DNA of 64,000 nucleotides from Tricholoma matsutake (Eukaryota > Basidiomycota > Agaricomycetes > Agaricales > Tricholomataceae), in assembly GCA_026075535.2 (NCBI GenBank), contig AP026542.1, forward strand, positions 10,106,001-10,170,000, in the 5' to 3' direction. The position numbers were made by a program, and so were the translations under genes. Shown in pieces: positions 12,426-23,211 of this stretch (within the stretch, counting starts at the first letter, position 1; each line of letters starts with the position of its first letter). A model generated the notes under the pieces. That model saw only the letters and a list, made by a program, of their open reading frames with translations. It did no database searches and was not told the DNA's origin.

Positions 12426-13574
12426 AGTATCAACGCGAAAAAGGATGACACATGACTACTTCATGTTCGAAAGTGGTTAGGTGACTTGGTACGACCTCTC
12501 GATCTATCAGATGCAGAATATGCTACCTTCATCTGATATTGCACCAAATTCTTTATAGATTCAGGCAAACTATGGAGAAAAGACTCCCACAGCACTCACA
12601 AAATTGTCGCCATCCCCGAACGCCACCTCGAAATCATTCGTGCAGCTCACGACGACATCGGACACAAGATGGTGTTTGCTACAAAGTCCCTGATCACTTT
12701 GCGATTCTGGTGGCCCAACATGAAGGCTGACATCACCTGGTATATTCAAACATGCCATCTCTGCCAGGTTTGTCAGATGCAAAACCTTCTAATTCCCCCC
12801 ATAGTCACGATGCCAGCTCCTCTATTTGGCAAAGTTTACATCAACACTATGCAAATGCCTCCATCAGCTGGATTCAAGTACATTGTCCAAGGCCGATGTT
12901 TGCTCTCGACATATCCAGAGTGGCGAAAGCTTCGATGCGAGAACGCGACAACCCTCGGCGACTGGATTTTGGAAGATATCATTTGTCGATGGGGCTCTCT
13001 TTACGAGATTGTTAGCGACAACGGAAGCGCTTTCATTGCTGCGATTGAGTATCTCTCCAAGCGCTACCATATTAACCACGTTCACATTAGTGGTTATAAC
13101 TCTTGCGCTAACGGACTCATTGAACGAAGCCACTTCGACGTTCGCCAATCACTATTCAAAGCCATTGATGGAGACCAAAGCAAATGGTCGAACGGAGCAC
13201 ACTCAGTCTTTTGGGCAGAACGAGTTATGGTTCATAAACGTATGGGTTGCTCCCCTTACTTCATTATTACAGGATCGCACCCCCTCATTCCCCTCGATAT
13301 CTCCGAAGCCACCTACTTGCAACCCCCTCCCACTTCAATCCTCTCGACTACTGACCTAATCGCCAGATGTGCCATCACCCTACAGAAGAGATCCTCAGAC
13401 CTCGAAGTCCTTCATTCAAAAGTCTTTTTGGCACGGCTCGAAGCTGCAAAGCGCTTTGAACAAGTTCACCAGCGAATGATTTGTGATTACGACTTCGCGA
13501 AAGGTGACCTCGTTCTACTTCAAAACACACAGATTGAGAAATCATTCAATTGAAAGATGCGTGCACAATACCTA
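12426..13574 (+). pseudogene. Integrase of the 11-kb Ty3-type element, interrupted by a MITE
   Basis: Same frame as RT. TGA stops at 12453, 12534 and 13551. The zinc finger shows H...H ... CHLCQVCQ (HLEIIRAAHDDIGHK, TCHLCQVC). The catalytic core reads YINTMQMP (first acidic position weak), VSDNGSAFIAAIEYL and NSCANGLIERSHFD with the Glu. The C-terminal part (YDFAKGDLVLLQNTQIEKS) is cut after MRAQYL by the insertion at 13575 and resumes at 14896. Confidence 0.85.
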
Positions 13575-14887
13575 TAGTGTTTGAAAGTCCGGTTGCATGG
13601 ACCGAAAAAAAACCAGCAACTGAACTGGACCCAACCGCGGTCCGGTCTGTCTTGCAGGTTCTGCCGCAGCGGTTGTGGACCGGTCCAGTTGCCGGTTGCA
13701 TAGAGTTTTTCAAATAATTATGGACCGGGTAAAGACCGGTTCCAACCAGTCTTTGATCATAATTTGATGTGTTGCTAAGGCAAGTGATCAATTGATTACA
13801 TGTGATACAAGTAATCTGTGTGCTGGCACTGACTAAATAAGTTATTGTAGGATTGTAATGCCTTAACAGCTATGTCCATAAACCAGGATTCCACACTGTA
13901 TAGAGTATATCTACATCCACCCAAATGCACTAGTTCAATGGTGCAGTGGTTCATTCATGGTAAACACCCTTCCTCCTCATTCCTCTGAAAACTCCATAGC
14001 ACTGTAATTCAATAACGGCTTAACCGATTCTTTCGTAAACTTGGATTAAGTACAATATATATTATATATATATGCTCCCAAAAGCACTAGTCAAACGATG
14101 CAACCATTCATCTATGGTAAGCAACCCTTCCTCCTTATTCCTCTCAAAACTCCGTCGGACTATAATTCAATAATGACTGAATGCATCTCCTCGTAAATCT
14201 GGATTAGACACTATATATAGCATATATATATGCTCCCCAAAGCACTAGTTGAACGGTACAGTCATTCATTTATGGTAAGCAACCCTTCCTCCTCATTCCT
14301 CTGAAGACTCCGTAGCACTGTAACTCAATAACGGCTCAACCGATCCTTTCATAAACCTGGATTAAATACAATATATATTATATATATGTGCTCCCTAAAG
14401 CACTAGTCAAACGGTACAACCATTCATCTATGGTAAGCAACCCTTCCTCCTCATTCCTCTGAGAACTCTGTAGAACTGTAATTCAATAATGGTTCAATGT
14501 ATCCTTTCATTAAGCTTGGATTAGACACTACATATATGATATAGATACACCCCCCAAAGCACTAGCCACATGGTCTAGCCATTCATTTATGGTTTTGTCT
14601 GTAGTGTTTACTTATATTACTACTACTAGTTTTCAAAATATATTACTTCGAGACATGTATATTAGTGTACAAATAGTCGGTCCTGACCGGTTGTGAACTG
14701 GTCAGGACCAGTCTAAGTATGGACCAGCTTTAAACCAGTTTGGCAACCGTGAGGCAACCGAGTAGGACCAGTTTACACCAGTCTGGTCCTCAGTTGCCTT
14801 GATGTTGAGCATGTAAGCAACCGGTCTGGTCCACGGTTGCCCCTGTTGTTGTCAAAAAAACCGGACCGGACTGGACTTTTAAACACT
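13575..14887. mobile_element. hAT-like non-autonomous DNA transposon (MITE-type) in the integrase gene
   Basis: Terminal inverted repeats begin TAGTGTTTGAAAGTCC on the left and, read inward on the other strand, TAGTGTTTAAAAGTCC on the right. The flanks are AATACCTA (13567-13574) and GATACCTA (14888-14895), an 8-bp duplication with one mismatch. TAGTG ends plus 8-bp duplications are the hAT signature. No transposase frame is present in the 1313 bp. Both ends carry several CCGGT-rich sub-repeats; the centre is an array of about 158 bp units. Confidence 0.85.
13927..14590. repeat. 158-bp tandem repeat array inside the hAT-like element
   Basis: GCACTAG starts at 13927, 14084, 14242, 14400 and 14559, spacing 157-159 bp. 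Each unit has AAGCAACCCTTCCTCC, CTCATTCCTCT, AATTCAATAAYGG and an AT-rich TATATATATA stretch. Four full units and the start of a fifth are present. Confidence 0.85.
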
Positions 14888-14895
14888 AGATACCT

Positions 14896-15123
14896 AGGCC
14901 CACTCAAAATTATGGTGGTGCTTATATCCTTTGCAAATTAGATGGCTCCGTACTTCATCGACCCGTCGCCGCATTCTGACTCCTTCCCTATCTCACCAGA
15001 AAGTCCATCCCTCTTCCCCCGAACTTCCTCGACATTGACTCAAACCATCTCGAAGGACTTCAAAAGACTTCAGACGTTGACTCCGACATAGACAAACATT
15101 TTCCAGATATCGAACCCAACTAG
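14896..15123 (+). pseudogene. C-terminal end of the integrase after the MITE
   Basis: After the duplicated target the reading resumes as GAYILCKLDGSVLHRPVAAF-like sequence (with small frame errors), a typical Ty3 integrase C-terminal barrel, and ends with DSDIDKHFPDIEPN followed by TAG at about 15121. Removing 13575-14887 plus one target copy restores the GPL linker seen in relatives, which confirms the insertion borders. Confidence 0.65.
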
Positions 15124-15387
15124 CTATTCTTTTCCTTTGTCTCAAACATTGAACTTATAACTTTGTTCTCAATTAGTGTACATTACAAGTCGCGATATCG
15201 CCATATAGCATGGTCGCGCAAACTCAAAAGGGTTTTTCGGCCATGATGATTTACTGAGCCTTTCCCTTATTATCGTATTTTGTTTCTTTCCTCTTTCTTA
15301 TCGTTTTCATTCGATTATTTACAAAACTTTATTTAAGAAGATAGAATACAAACCAAAGTCCACAAAAAACACAAAAAGAAAACCGTC

Positions 15388-16702
15388 CTACTCAGCCAGC
15401 AACCCTTCCAACCCCTCTATCTCATCTAACAACATCTCCAAATCAACTCGCCTCTCCGCCAATCTCAATGCATCGCTACCCCTTCGTCCATCACCTCGCT
15501 ATCCTCCACCTCTCAAACCTCCTTCGCCTTCCCCTTTCCCTTCGACTTCTTTCCCTTCGGCTTATCCCCTGATGGCGTTGAAGGCCCCATGACATTTTCA
15601 ATGGGCTTGATCGCCCTCACCACACGAATTTGAATGACTAAAACGATCGATTAGAGAGCTCGAAACACATTGAATAGCACTCATACCTGGTTTTGGGTGC
15701 GAAGTCTCCTTTGCAGCCATCACTCGCATTGCTACCACTGTCATCACTTCCTCGGCCTTTTGACCCCCGCGTTTTGGCACATCCTCCTTGTGCACCCCTC
15801 GTCTTGAGACCCCCTCCCAGTAGCAGCCTTGGACCGCTTGCATGCACTTGATGCACTTCAGTGCCCCCTTCTCAATGATACACAGAGGTTGCAACTGCAT
15901 CTTGGCGCATCGATTGCACTACAAAAAAGTCGATTAGCAAACTGGAAAGGACAAGACAGAACTCGACCACTTACCAGGCCCTCGAACTCGAGCAGTCCGC
16001 TCTCGGTGAACTTCGCGTGCTTCACATTCACCTCCTCTATCTCCAGCTCCACCTCGCCGTCTTCCACATCTCCCACCTTTCGCTTCCCCAGCTCTACCAA
16101 CTCCCCCCATCCAACTTCACCCTCGTTATCATCAGTGATTTCCGCTACCTCGATCGCCTTTGCCTCCACCTTGACCTCTGTGTTCTGCTCCCACAATGCC
16201 TCCTTCGAAAGCATCTTTGCATGGAAACTCTCAATAAGTGCTCATTGCACCTTGACGAGAGCAGCCCTGCGCTCTTGCATTCTCTCCGCCTTCCGCTCCA
16301 CTGCCACCCATCTCGCCGTCTCCTCGTCTTCCCGTCGACACCTATCCATCGCCTCTCGTTCCTCCAGCTCAATTTCCTCCTTCAGATCCAAAAACAACAA
16401 GTCTCCACCCCACAAAACCCATTCCCGATGCACCATCAACTTAAATAGCTTGAGTGCCTCATTGACGACCTTTTGGATGGCTGGTTCGTGTTCTTTGCCA
16501 AGATCGTCTGCCAACTCATCATATTCAGCCTGCACGAGACGTTTCAGTGGATCAAACCAAAAGGAAAGAGATGAAAACGTACCATCTTCTCGCAAAAACC
16601 CTTACCCCACACTTCAAAATCGACGTCTTCTGCCACACCGCGTTCGGGCATGGACTTGGCATACTCGAGGACCTCAGTGTTCAGTTGAGCTAAGAGAGAC
16701 AT
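15388..16702 (-). pseudogene. Antisense spliced accessory gene with Zn2Cys6-like cysteine cluster, between pol and 3' LTR
   Basis: Model: complement of 15388-15637, 15687-15918, 15975-16529, 16583-16702. Introns have GTACGT, GTAAGT and GTATGA donors and CAG/TAG acceptors. Exon 1 gives exactly 40 codons from MSLLAQLNTEVLEYAKSM. Exon 2 has an acidic alpha-helical stretch (EEIELEEREAMDRCRRE). Exon 3 has a cysteine cluster spaced C-x2-C-x8-C-x8-C-x2-C-x6-C, close to the fungal Zn2Cys6 pattern. Exon 4 is Lys-rich (KPKGKKSKGKGKAKE) and ends in a heptad-like ERRVDLEMLLDEIEGLEGLLAE tail. Two TGAs at likely CGA sites (one near 16239, one near 15493) and a frameshift near 15460 inactivate it. It lies wholly inside the element, antisense to pol. 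Function unknown; DNA or RNA binding is an inference from the cysteine cluster. Confidence 0.7.
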
Positions 16703-16837
16703 ACCAAAGATTTGAGGTAGGGAGAACAATTGAGAGAGGAAGGAAATAACTGGTTCAATGTTTGTTTATCGTTGTCAACATGACCTTGTGATGTCACGTG
16801 TTTTGGATCAGCTGACTGGGACAGTCAGTATTTCACT

Positions 16838-16848
16838 TAGGGGGAGGT
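16838..16848 (+). promoter_or_regulatory. Polypurine tract before the 3' LTR
   Basis: AGGGGGAGGT lies immediately 5' of the LTR start TGATAGG, where plus-strand priming is expected. Confidence 0.7.
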
Positions 16849-17978
16849 TGATAGGTCCACCTAGCGCTATAAGGTCTGTAACCACTCACAGCAGTTCTGC
16901 ATCAATCTCCCATGACACTCAGAACTCTTTGAACGCCTTCAAGCCTCACGAAACGCTCCCAAACAGGCTTCGAGCGGCCTCATGCTACCTTGATCCCCCT
17001 CAATCCCCCTCAAACGATATAGGAACACTTCGGATGCGCTCGGCCGCCATCATCATGGCCTCTGGCACTCTTACTACATGCCGACGATTCATAGCAAGAC
17101 TGACCAAGCTATTCAGCCACTGACTGAGCATGCGCAAGACGACTAAGGACATGATGAGGCAAATTTCAAATGTTTAGATGGTTTGTAATGACATAGGACG
17201 AGTACATTTCGCACATATCAGGACTCCGGAGATTTAATGCTTATCTTTTATTGTTTTACTCAGTGATAGAGGTTTATCTTTTATCCTAGACTTCACCTCA
17301 TGTAGGCCTCATGTTCTCCTTACCCTTTTTGGTAGTACCTCTTCAGAACTTATTTAAACTTGTAATAGTTACTCACTTAAAAAGGAAGAAAGAGATCGTC
17401 TTACTTCACTATAGTCTGATTTAAGAGTTCAGCTCTTGAGTCCAAGCCTCTTGTCTAGCCCAAAGTTCTGCAAATCGTCGCAAACTTCCTTGAAACTTCA
17501 TATTAGCCCTCGAACCCTTTGTCCATCATATATCGTTATCGCCCCTTGTCACTATCATCACCGCCCCACTCACATATTCCTTCTACACACTTCATAAAAC
17601 CATCTATACCATTCCCAATTACCTCGAACGTCTCCTATAACCCTCAAACCTTATCAATCTCCCTCAAACCTTATCAATCTCCCTCAAACCTTATCAATCT
17701 CCCTCAAACCTTATCAATCTCCCTCAAACCTTATCAATCTCCCTCAAACCTTATCGATCTCCCTCAAACCTTATCGATCTCCCTCAAACTTACATCAAGA
17801 GGTCTCGCACCCCTTCGAACATTCTTGAAACCCTTCGTACCCACTCAGATGTCTTACGCCCCCATTGGGTTGGATTCAGTGACTTTTAGTACCACCTCAC
17901 ACCCTTCCTCTAACTCGTGTTATACCATCAAGGCCATTTTAGTAGGTTTTATTTGGAGTTTCCGGGTTGAGCATATCA
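16849..17978 (+). repeat. 3' LTR of the 11-kb Ty3-type element
   Basis: A 1130-bp repeat, TGATAGGTCC to GCATATCA, partner of 6796-7806. It is about 119 bp longer because CCCTCAAACCTTATCAATCT is repeated seven times. Many CpG sites of the 5' LTR appear as TpG or CpA here (for example TCGCGCC against TCGCACC). Confidence 0.9.
17641..17780 (+). repeat. Seven-copy 20-bp tandem repeat
   Basis: Seven consecutive units of CCCTCAAACCTTATCAATCT (the last two have CGATCT). The 5' LTR has a single diverged unit at the same place, so the array expanded after or during integration. Confidence 0.95.
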
Positions 17979-18135
17979 ATGCCTATGCCTATGCCTACCC
18001 CTGCACCTCACAATACCCTACTCCCAGTCTACGAACCATTTATTCCAGCACTATGTGTGGTCTCTCAAGCAGTTGCCACAGGCACTACAAAACATACAAT
18101 TCAAACACTAGTAGATATGCAATGTGTACATATTC

Positions 18136-18303
18136 CTCAGTAAAAAAGGATTTTCCTGTAGTCACGTGACTGTCAGGCTATAGTCATGTAAATGTCAAAA
18201 AAATGACAAATAGTCAGGTAATAGTCAAGAGTTTGTCATTTTTTTGACATTTACATGACTATAGTCTGACAATCAACATCCCAGAAAATCCTTTTTTACT
18301 GAG
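18136..18303. mobile_element. 168-bp foldback MITE
   Basis: Perfect inverted ends CTCAGTAAAAAAGGATTTTC and its complement, and a nearly complete inverted interior (CATGTAAATGTCAAAAAAATGAC and its complement). Flanks CATATTC and CATACTC match at 6 of 7 bases, a likely target duplication. A truncated relative lies at 24396-24484. Confidence 0.8.
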
Positions 18304-18320
18304 CATACTCTCTGACATAT

Positions 18321-18864
18321 GGTCATCGTAAAGGCAGGTTCCAAGGGTAAGGAGCCTTTTCAGAGGCCTCTGCGCCGCTCCAAGCCATCTCACACCTAGC
18401 TCCACTCAATCTCCTAATCGTGCTGTCCATAGTCAGGTGCTAGGGTCTAGCAGATGCCAGGCTATAGGAAGTTTCAGTGCAATTAGGAGGTCTTCTTGTG
18501 TTGCTTTCTTTCGACCTTCATCTCATTTACAAGCAACACAGGTAAGCGCTTTGCGCTCTTTGTTGGTCCAGCCTCTCACTATTGCATTTGGTTGTTATCC
18601 AAGGCTTTGCCTCGAGAGTTCCATCTCATGCTCCAACAACTACTTACATTGTGAGGGTTTCCACTATTCTTCATAGGTATATACTCAGTTGGGGTCTCAC
18701 TTTACAGGATCCAGCTGGTGTTATCTTTTAGCTGTTGCTACCTCACCAAGTTGGATTCTCATAGTGAGTAGTAACTTTGGTTGCCCCTATTGACATTTAT
18801 CCCTTATTTGGGTGCATCCAGGTCTTATCGATTAGTTCTCGGAACATTCGATATTTTTGCGGCC
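18321..18864 (+). repeat. A1 repeat of the DIRS-order (Ngaro-like) element
   Basis: From GGTCATCGTAAAGGCAGG to TTGCGGCC. Matches A2 (23212-24187) over its length once the solo LTR in A2 is removed; A2 also has a short extra CTATCTGTGCCAAGCTCTG segment. Acts as the left half of the split direct repeats. Confidence 0.8.
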
Positions 18865-18902
18865 TTTACTACCTTTCATTCATCATCACTCGCTTTCTCT
18901 CT

Positions 18903-20169
18903 ATGTCAAATGCACCCTCTCGCCACAGAAGCCCTCTGGCCGACAATATTGACGATATTCATGTGCACGCCAAAGCATGCCAGAAGCTGGTGGATGAGGC
19001 TGTCACAGGCACCATCAGTGGACCAGTCTTCCTCGAAGGCCTTAAGGGTACAGGGGCCACACCTGATGAGGCGAGGGACTATATCAAACAGCTTTCTGAG
19101 TGTAGGAGCCAGGCTGTTGCCAGTTCAGCCAATTTGGGAGGGCCTCAACCACTCCCAGATGTCAATGTACCTCCCAACCAGATTGATGCTGCTACTTCAG
19201 TGGCATGGGCCCTATTGCATGCAAAAGTCAACCATCTCCAATCAATAACTTTACAATTGACCCCTATTCATGATGGTTCTATTTCAGATGAGATCGCCAA
19301 TCTCTTGGGCCTTTCCAATGTTAAGGGAGCCATTCCAGCATCTGTACTCACTAAAGCTCCCCACTTGTCAAAGCTCTTGGATCCTACAATCACTGACCCT
19401 CACCTCAAAAAAACTCAAGAGTTGCTCTTGGTCTACAGCCCACAGAGCTCGCAAGATTACCTCATTAACAAGGCTCAGTTTGCTCCTGTTGGGGATCCTC
19501 TGCTGCATACTATCTGGCGTAAAATCCTCCTCGACCTTTTTGTTGATTTTGAGAAACTTTTCGCATCAATAGATAAGGGCTATGACCACCATGACAATCC
19601 AAAGGACTTTGGAGCAGGTTATGCACTTGTTAAAAAGGACCAGGCTTTCTCTAAATGCCCTCTGTGTACTGAGGCTGATTGGGTGTGGGTATTTGGTGCA
19701 TGGTCTGGAGGCGTCGCTTTCTTCTTTCCTCACCATGACGCAGAGTTGCGTGAGTATAGGATCATCATCATGGATCTTTTCCAAGCTGCGCCATTGAATC
19801 CACTCATCACTATCTCATTTGATGTCCATGTTTGCGACAAATACTCCAAGAAGCTGTTCCACCTCAATCATCGGGACCAACTTAATCTTCTGCTCCTTAC
19901 GCAAATGCTTTCTACCACTCCATCAGCTTCTCCTTGTGCAAATAGGTGTGTGGCCTTATCTCAGCCTATGGCTTCAGGTAGTAACCAGAAGTGAGCTGAT
20001 GTTCCATGCTATAACTGGAGCTTTGGTATGTGCAAGGCTGAGGTATGCCCCAATCATAGGAGGCACAGCATCTGCTGTGTTTGTAGTGAAGGACATCGAG
20101 CAAGGGACAATGAGCCATGCTTTGCTGTCCTCCAAACTCACAATTGAACGGGAGTTGCTTGAGGCATGA
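18903..20169 (+). pseudogene. ORF1 (gag-like) of the Ngaro-like element
   Basis: ATG 18903 (MSNAPSRHRSPLADN) opens a frame to a TGA at 19992, where the reading NQK-stop-ADVPCYNWSFGMC suggests a lost CGA. The continuation has a Cys/His cluster (CYNWSFGMC, VCPNHRRHSICCVCSEGH), plausible as a nucleic-acid-binding gag tail. An upstream in-frame ATG (18777) lies in the A1 repeat border and is less likely. Body of the protein has no domain I can name. Confidence 0.7.
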
Positions 20170-20175
20170 GAGAAT

Positions 20176-22044
20176 GTGGCTATATTCATTGAGAAGGGAT
20201 CTTGGACATTTAGTAGTTCTTCCCCGTCTCTAAAGTGTAAACTGGCAGATTCTCTTGATGCCCCTCAGTTTAACCAAGGTTTTGTGTGGTCTGATAGTTC
20301 CAATAATTATATCTCTCCTTCAGCCCTTTACACTGAGTTTGCTCCACCTCTGCCATCACCACCTCAACACCTCCTCAATGACATAACAATCCAAGCATCA
20401 CTTCAATCACTGGGTGATTCAGTTAAAGTTGAGACCCCTTTCAATGTGGACAAGTTTGAACTCCTGCTGGTTGACCACCCCAATCAACCTTTTGTGCAGT
20501 CAGTTATGACAGGGCTTCATGAAGGATTCTGGCCTTTCAATGAAGGAGAGTGGAAAATCAAGTTGGAAGAGGTCATACCTAACTATGATTCTGACCCTGA
20601 AGATGCTGATGCCATTCATGCCTTTTGCGATCGGGAAATTGCTGCAGGATGATGGTCTGACTCTCTGCCTAGTACGGAGCTGCTTCCTGGGATGAAGATC
20701 TCTCCCATGTTTGTTGTCTGGCAGAACAAGAAACCGCGGGTCATCACAGATCATTCATGCTCTGGAATAAATGGTGGTATTCCTTGCATGGATGCTAAAG
20801 TCAAGTATGACAATATGCATACTTTTGGTCAGACACTACATGATGCTTGCAATGCTAATCCCAGTAAATGTTTGGTGACCTTCAAATCTGATGTAGCATC
20901 CACCTTCCTCAACCTCCTGGCACATCCCATCTTCCAACTCCATCAAGTGGTAAAGGTTGAGGCAAAATTGTATATTGTGCACCGCCTCATGTTCGGTAAT
21001 TGCACGTCTCCACAATGTTGGTGTGCTGTGTCTGGCCTGCTGTGCTGGTTAGGTGTCTGGAAATTTAACATCAATGGCTTACATGTGTACATGGACGACT
21101 TCTTTGGCTGGGATTATGCTGACAACCCAGTTTGGTACTGAGGGAGGTTATAGCCGCATCAACAAGTGCAGCTTTTGGTGCTCTGGGAGTCAATTTCTTG
21201 CCCTTTCGAAGATCAGAAACAGGATCATGGAGAGATCCTCAAAATAATTGGATTTTGGGTGGACATCAATGCCGGTAGTATTTCCTTGCCCCCAAACTCC
21301 ATATCCGAGGCTATTGCAGAGATCAATCATTTTCTCACCACCCCAGATCGCTCACCAGCACTTCGAGCTTGGCAACGTTTGGCAGGCCATCTCAACTGGA
21401 TGCTGAATGTTCTTCCTTGGGGTCGGCCCGCATTGACAGAACTGTACCGGAAAATCAGTGGAAAGAACTGGTCTCATTGTGGGATTCCCATCAATGCAGC
21501 CGTGAGGGTCGACCTGTCTTGGTTGAAGGCTGTTATTCCTTCTGCCATAGGCATTCGGTTCACTGATGTAGGTCTGTGGTCCAATCAAGGGGCTGACATG
21601 GTGATGTGGACAGATTCAAGCCTTCAAAATGCCTTATCCTTTGTCTATTCGAATAATGGATTTCTGTACTCATCAAGGCTCCCCCACAAGGAACGAAAGT
21701 TGACATCTTCTTTCTAGAACTCCTGGCTATTGCTTCTGCTGTTCATCACACTGGGTCACTTCCTCAACCGCCTCGTTGTATTCTCATTTGGACTGACAGT
21801 TTGGATTCTGTCGCAGTCTTGAATTCACTCCACACAGCTGAGTCCTTGCATAATGCACCACTACTGGCCATCACTGAGGTCATCATGCGCACGGGTATGG
21901 ACTTACGAGTATGATTCATTGAAGGAAAAATGAATGTACGTGCCAATATGCTGTCTTGTCTGCTGATAGACGAGTACCAGAGCAAATTTCCTGCTGACCA
22001 TGTCCACCGCTTTACTCCTCCATGGGAGCTTCTGCCAGCGTGAT
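20176..22044 (+). pseudogene. Reverse transcriptase and RNase H of the Ngaro-like element
   Basis: One frame from 20176, with TGA/TAG stops at 20650, 21139 and 21151 that fit lost Arg codons, and one indel near 21702. RT signatures: KKPRVITDHSCSGING, LVTFKSDVASTFLNL, LMFGNCTSPQCWCAVSG and VYMDDFFGWD (YxDD box). RNase H follows: MVMWTDSSLQNALSFVY, FFLELLAIASAVH, ILIWTDSLDSVAVLNSL, FIEGKMNVRANMLS. RT linked to RNase H and then a tyrosine recombinase defines the DIRS order rather than LTR elements. Confidence 0.85.
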
Positions 22045-22084
22045 GGAGAGGGTGCTTTTGAGTGCACTGGGGGGATGATCGACT

Positions 22085-23033
22085 GTGCCTTGCATGCATC
22101 GCCCCCCCATGGATCTTGCTGATCTGGATGCTCGAACTCTCTACCTACAGGTCAACTCCATCAAGTGCTCCACTTCTAAAAACTATGCTACTGGGGCTCG
22201 TGACTACATCAATTTTTGTATTTTGCACTCACTTCCACTCAACCCCACACCAACAACCTTGTCTCATTATATTGCGTACTCCTCCCAGTTCATTGCCTCC
22301 AGTCCAAAGTACTTAACAGGTGTCTGGCATTTCTTGCGGGACATATATCCTGAGTTTGATGCTAATCACGTGCATGCACTGGTTAAAACAACTATTCAAG
22401 GTTCAAAGAAGGTGTGGGCTGATCCTGTGCAATGAAAACTCCCTCTTCAAATTGCACATTTGCAATCCTTTGTGAATGTGGCATGATGTACAGGGACATA
22501 TGATGACTTCCTATTCACCGTGTTGCTGTCCTGTGCTTTTTATGGATGCCATCAAATGGGCAAGTTGGTCCAGAAGAATGATCAGAGCCTGTTTGACTGG
22601 CGAAAGATCATCAAGCGACCATCTGTCACATTTGAGAATGGACATGTACAGTATCATTTGCCCTACCATAAGGGTGATCCTTTCTTCTGTGGAACATATG
22701 TTCTTTTTACATCTCAAGAGGTTGCCGACCCTGTTTATTTGCTAATGGAGTATCTCTGTTGGCATGATCGTCTCCATGGTGCCAAGGCTGCACTGTTCCT
22801 ATGGGAAAATGGTTCTCACCCATCACGCTCTTGGTTCAAGCTTCGCTGTTCTTGACCATCATTTTGGGGGACATTCTGCTTGTACCAGTTGTGCCACCTT
22901 TTTAGCTTCCTTGGGTGTGTCAGAATCAGTCATCCAAGCAATAGGATGGTGGTCTTCAGAGGCTTGGAAGATATACATTCATGAAAACCCTGCCATTAGA
23001 GTGGAACAAGAGCTGGTGGCTATCCGACTATGA
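22085..23033 (+). pseudogene. Tyrosine recombinase of the Ngaro-like element
   Basis: The frame starts MPCMHRPPMDLADLD and shows an N-terminal core-binding part (TSKNYATGARDYINFC), TGAs at 22433 and about 22484 at likely Arg codons, and the catalytic domain. The box I Arg site reads FYGCHQMGKL (Arg position Gln), the HxxR box reads GHSACTSC (Arg position Cys), and the late part keeps IGWWSSEAW and a Tyr in IYIHENP. Each lost residue fits a CpG transition (CGA to CAA, CGT to TGT, CGG to TGG). A frameshift lies near 22840. The enzyme would insert circular cDNA without a target duplication; this copy is dead. Confidence 0.85.
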
Positions 23034-23119
23034 AACTAATTGCTCACTGATCACTGCTCCTCGCTCTCCATATTTTTTGCACCTCCACCACCCCCTCACA
23101 CAGCACAAACAGCACCTTT

Positions 23120-23158
23120 TAGCATGTCCGCTTCATTGCCTATCTACTTTAGGGTCCA
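23120..23158 (+). repeat. B1 repeat of the Ngaro-like element
   Basis: TAGCATGTCCGCTTCATTGC plus CTATCTACTTTAGGGTCCA; matches B2 (24295-24333) apart from CpG-type changes. It lies between the recombinase gene and A2. Confidence 0.7.
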
Positions 23159-23211
23159 CTTACTGGGTGGACCTCTGTTTACGCTACACTCGTGTTGAGC
23201 CATGCAGCAGA

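Noticed and set aside
13575..15387. CRISPR-like array at the 158-bp repeats
   Set aside because: Unit length, eukaryotic context and location inside an inverted-repeat transposon make it a satellite; no spacers or cas genes.
15829..16749. Plus-strand 306-codon Ser-rich frame
   Set aside because: Antisense to the spliced accessory gene; low-complexity Ser/Leu content, no domain, and ends inside the polypurine/LTR area.
6791..17983. Target-site duplication for the 11-kb Ty3 element
   Set aside because: CACAC before the 5' LTR and ATGCC after the 3' LTR do not match, so I do not claim one.
18777..18902. Upstream start of Ngaro-like ORF1
   Set aside because: These 42 codons lie across the A1 repeat, which recurs non-coding in A2; the ATG at 18903 is the more likely start.
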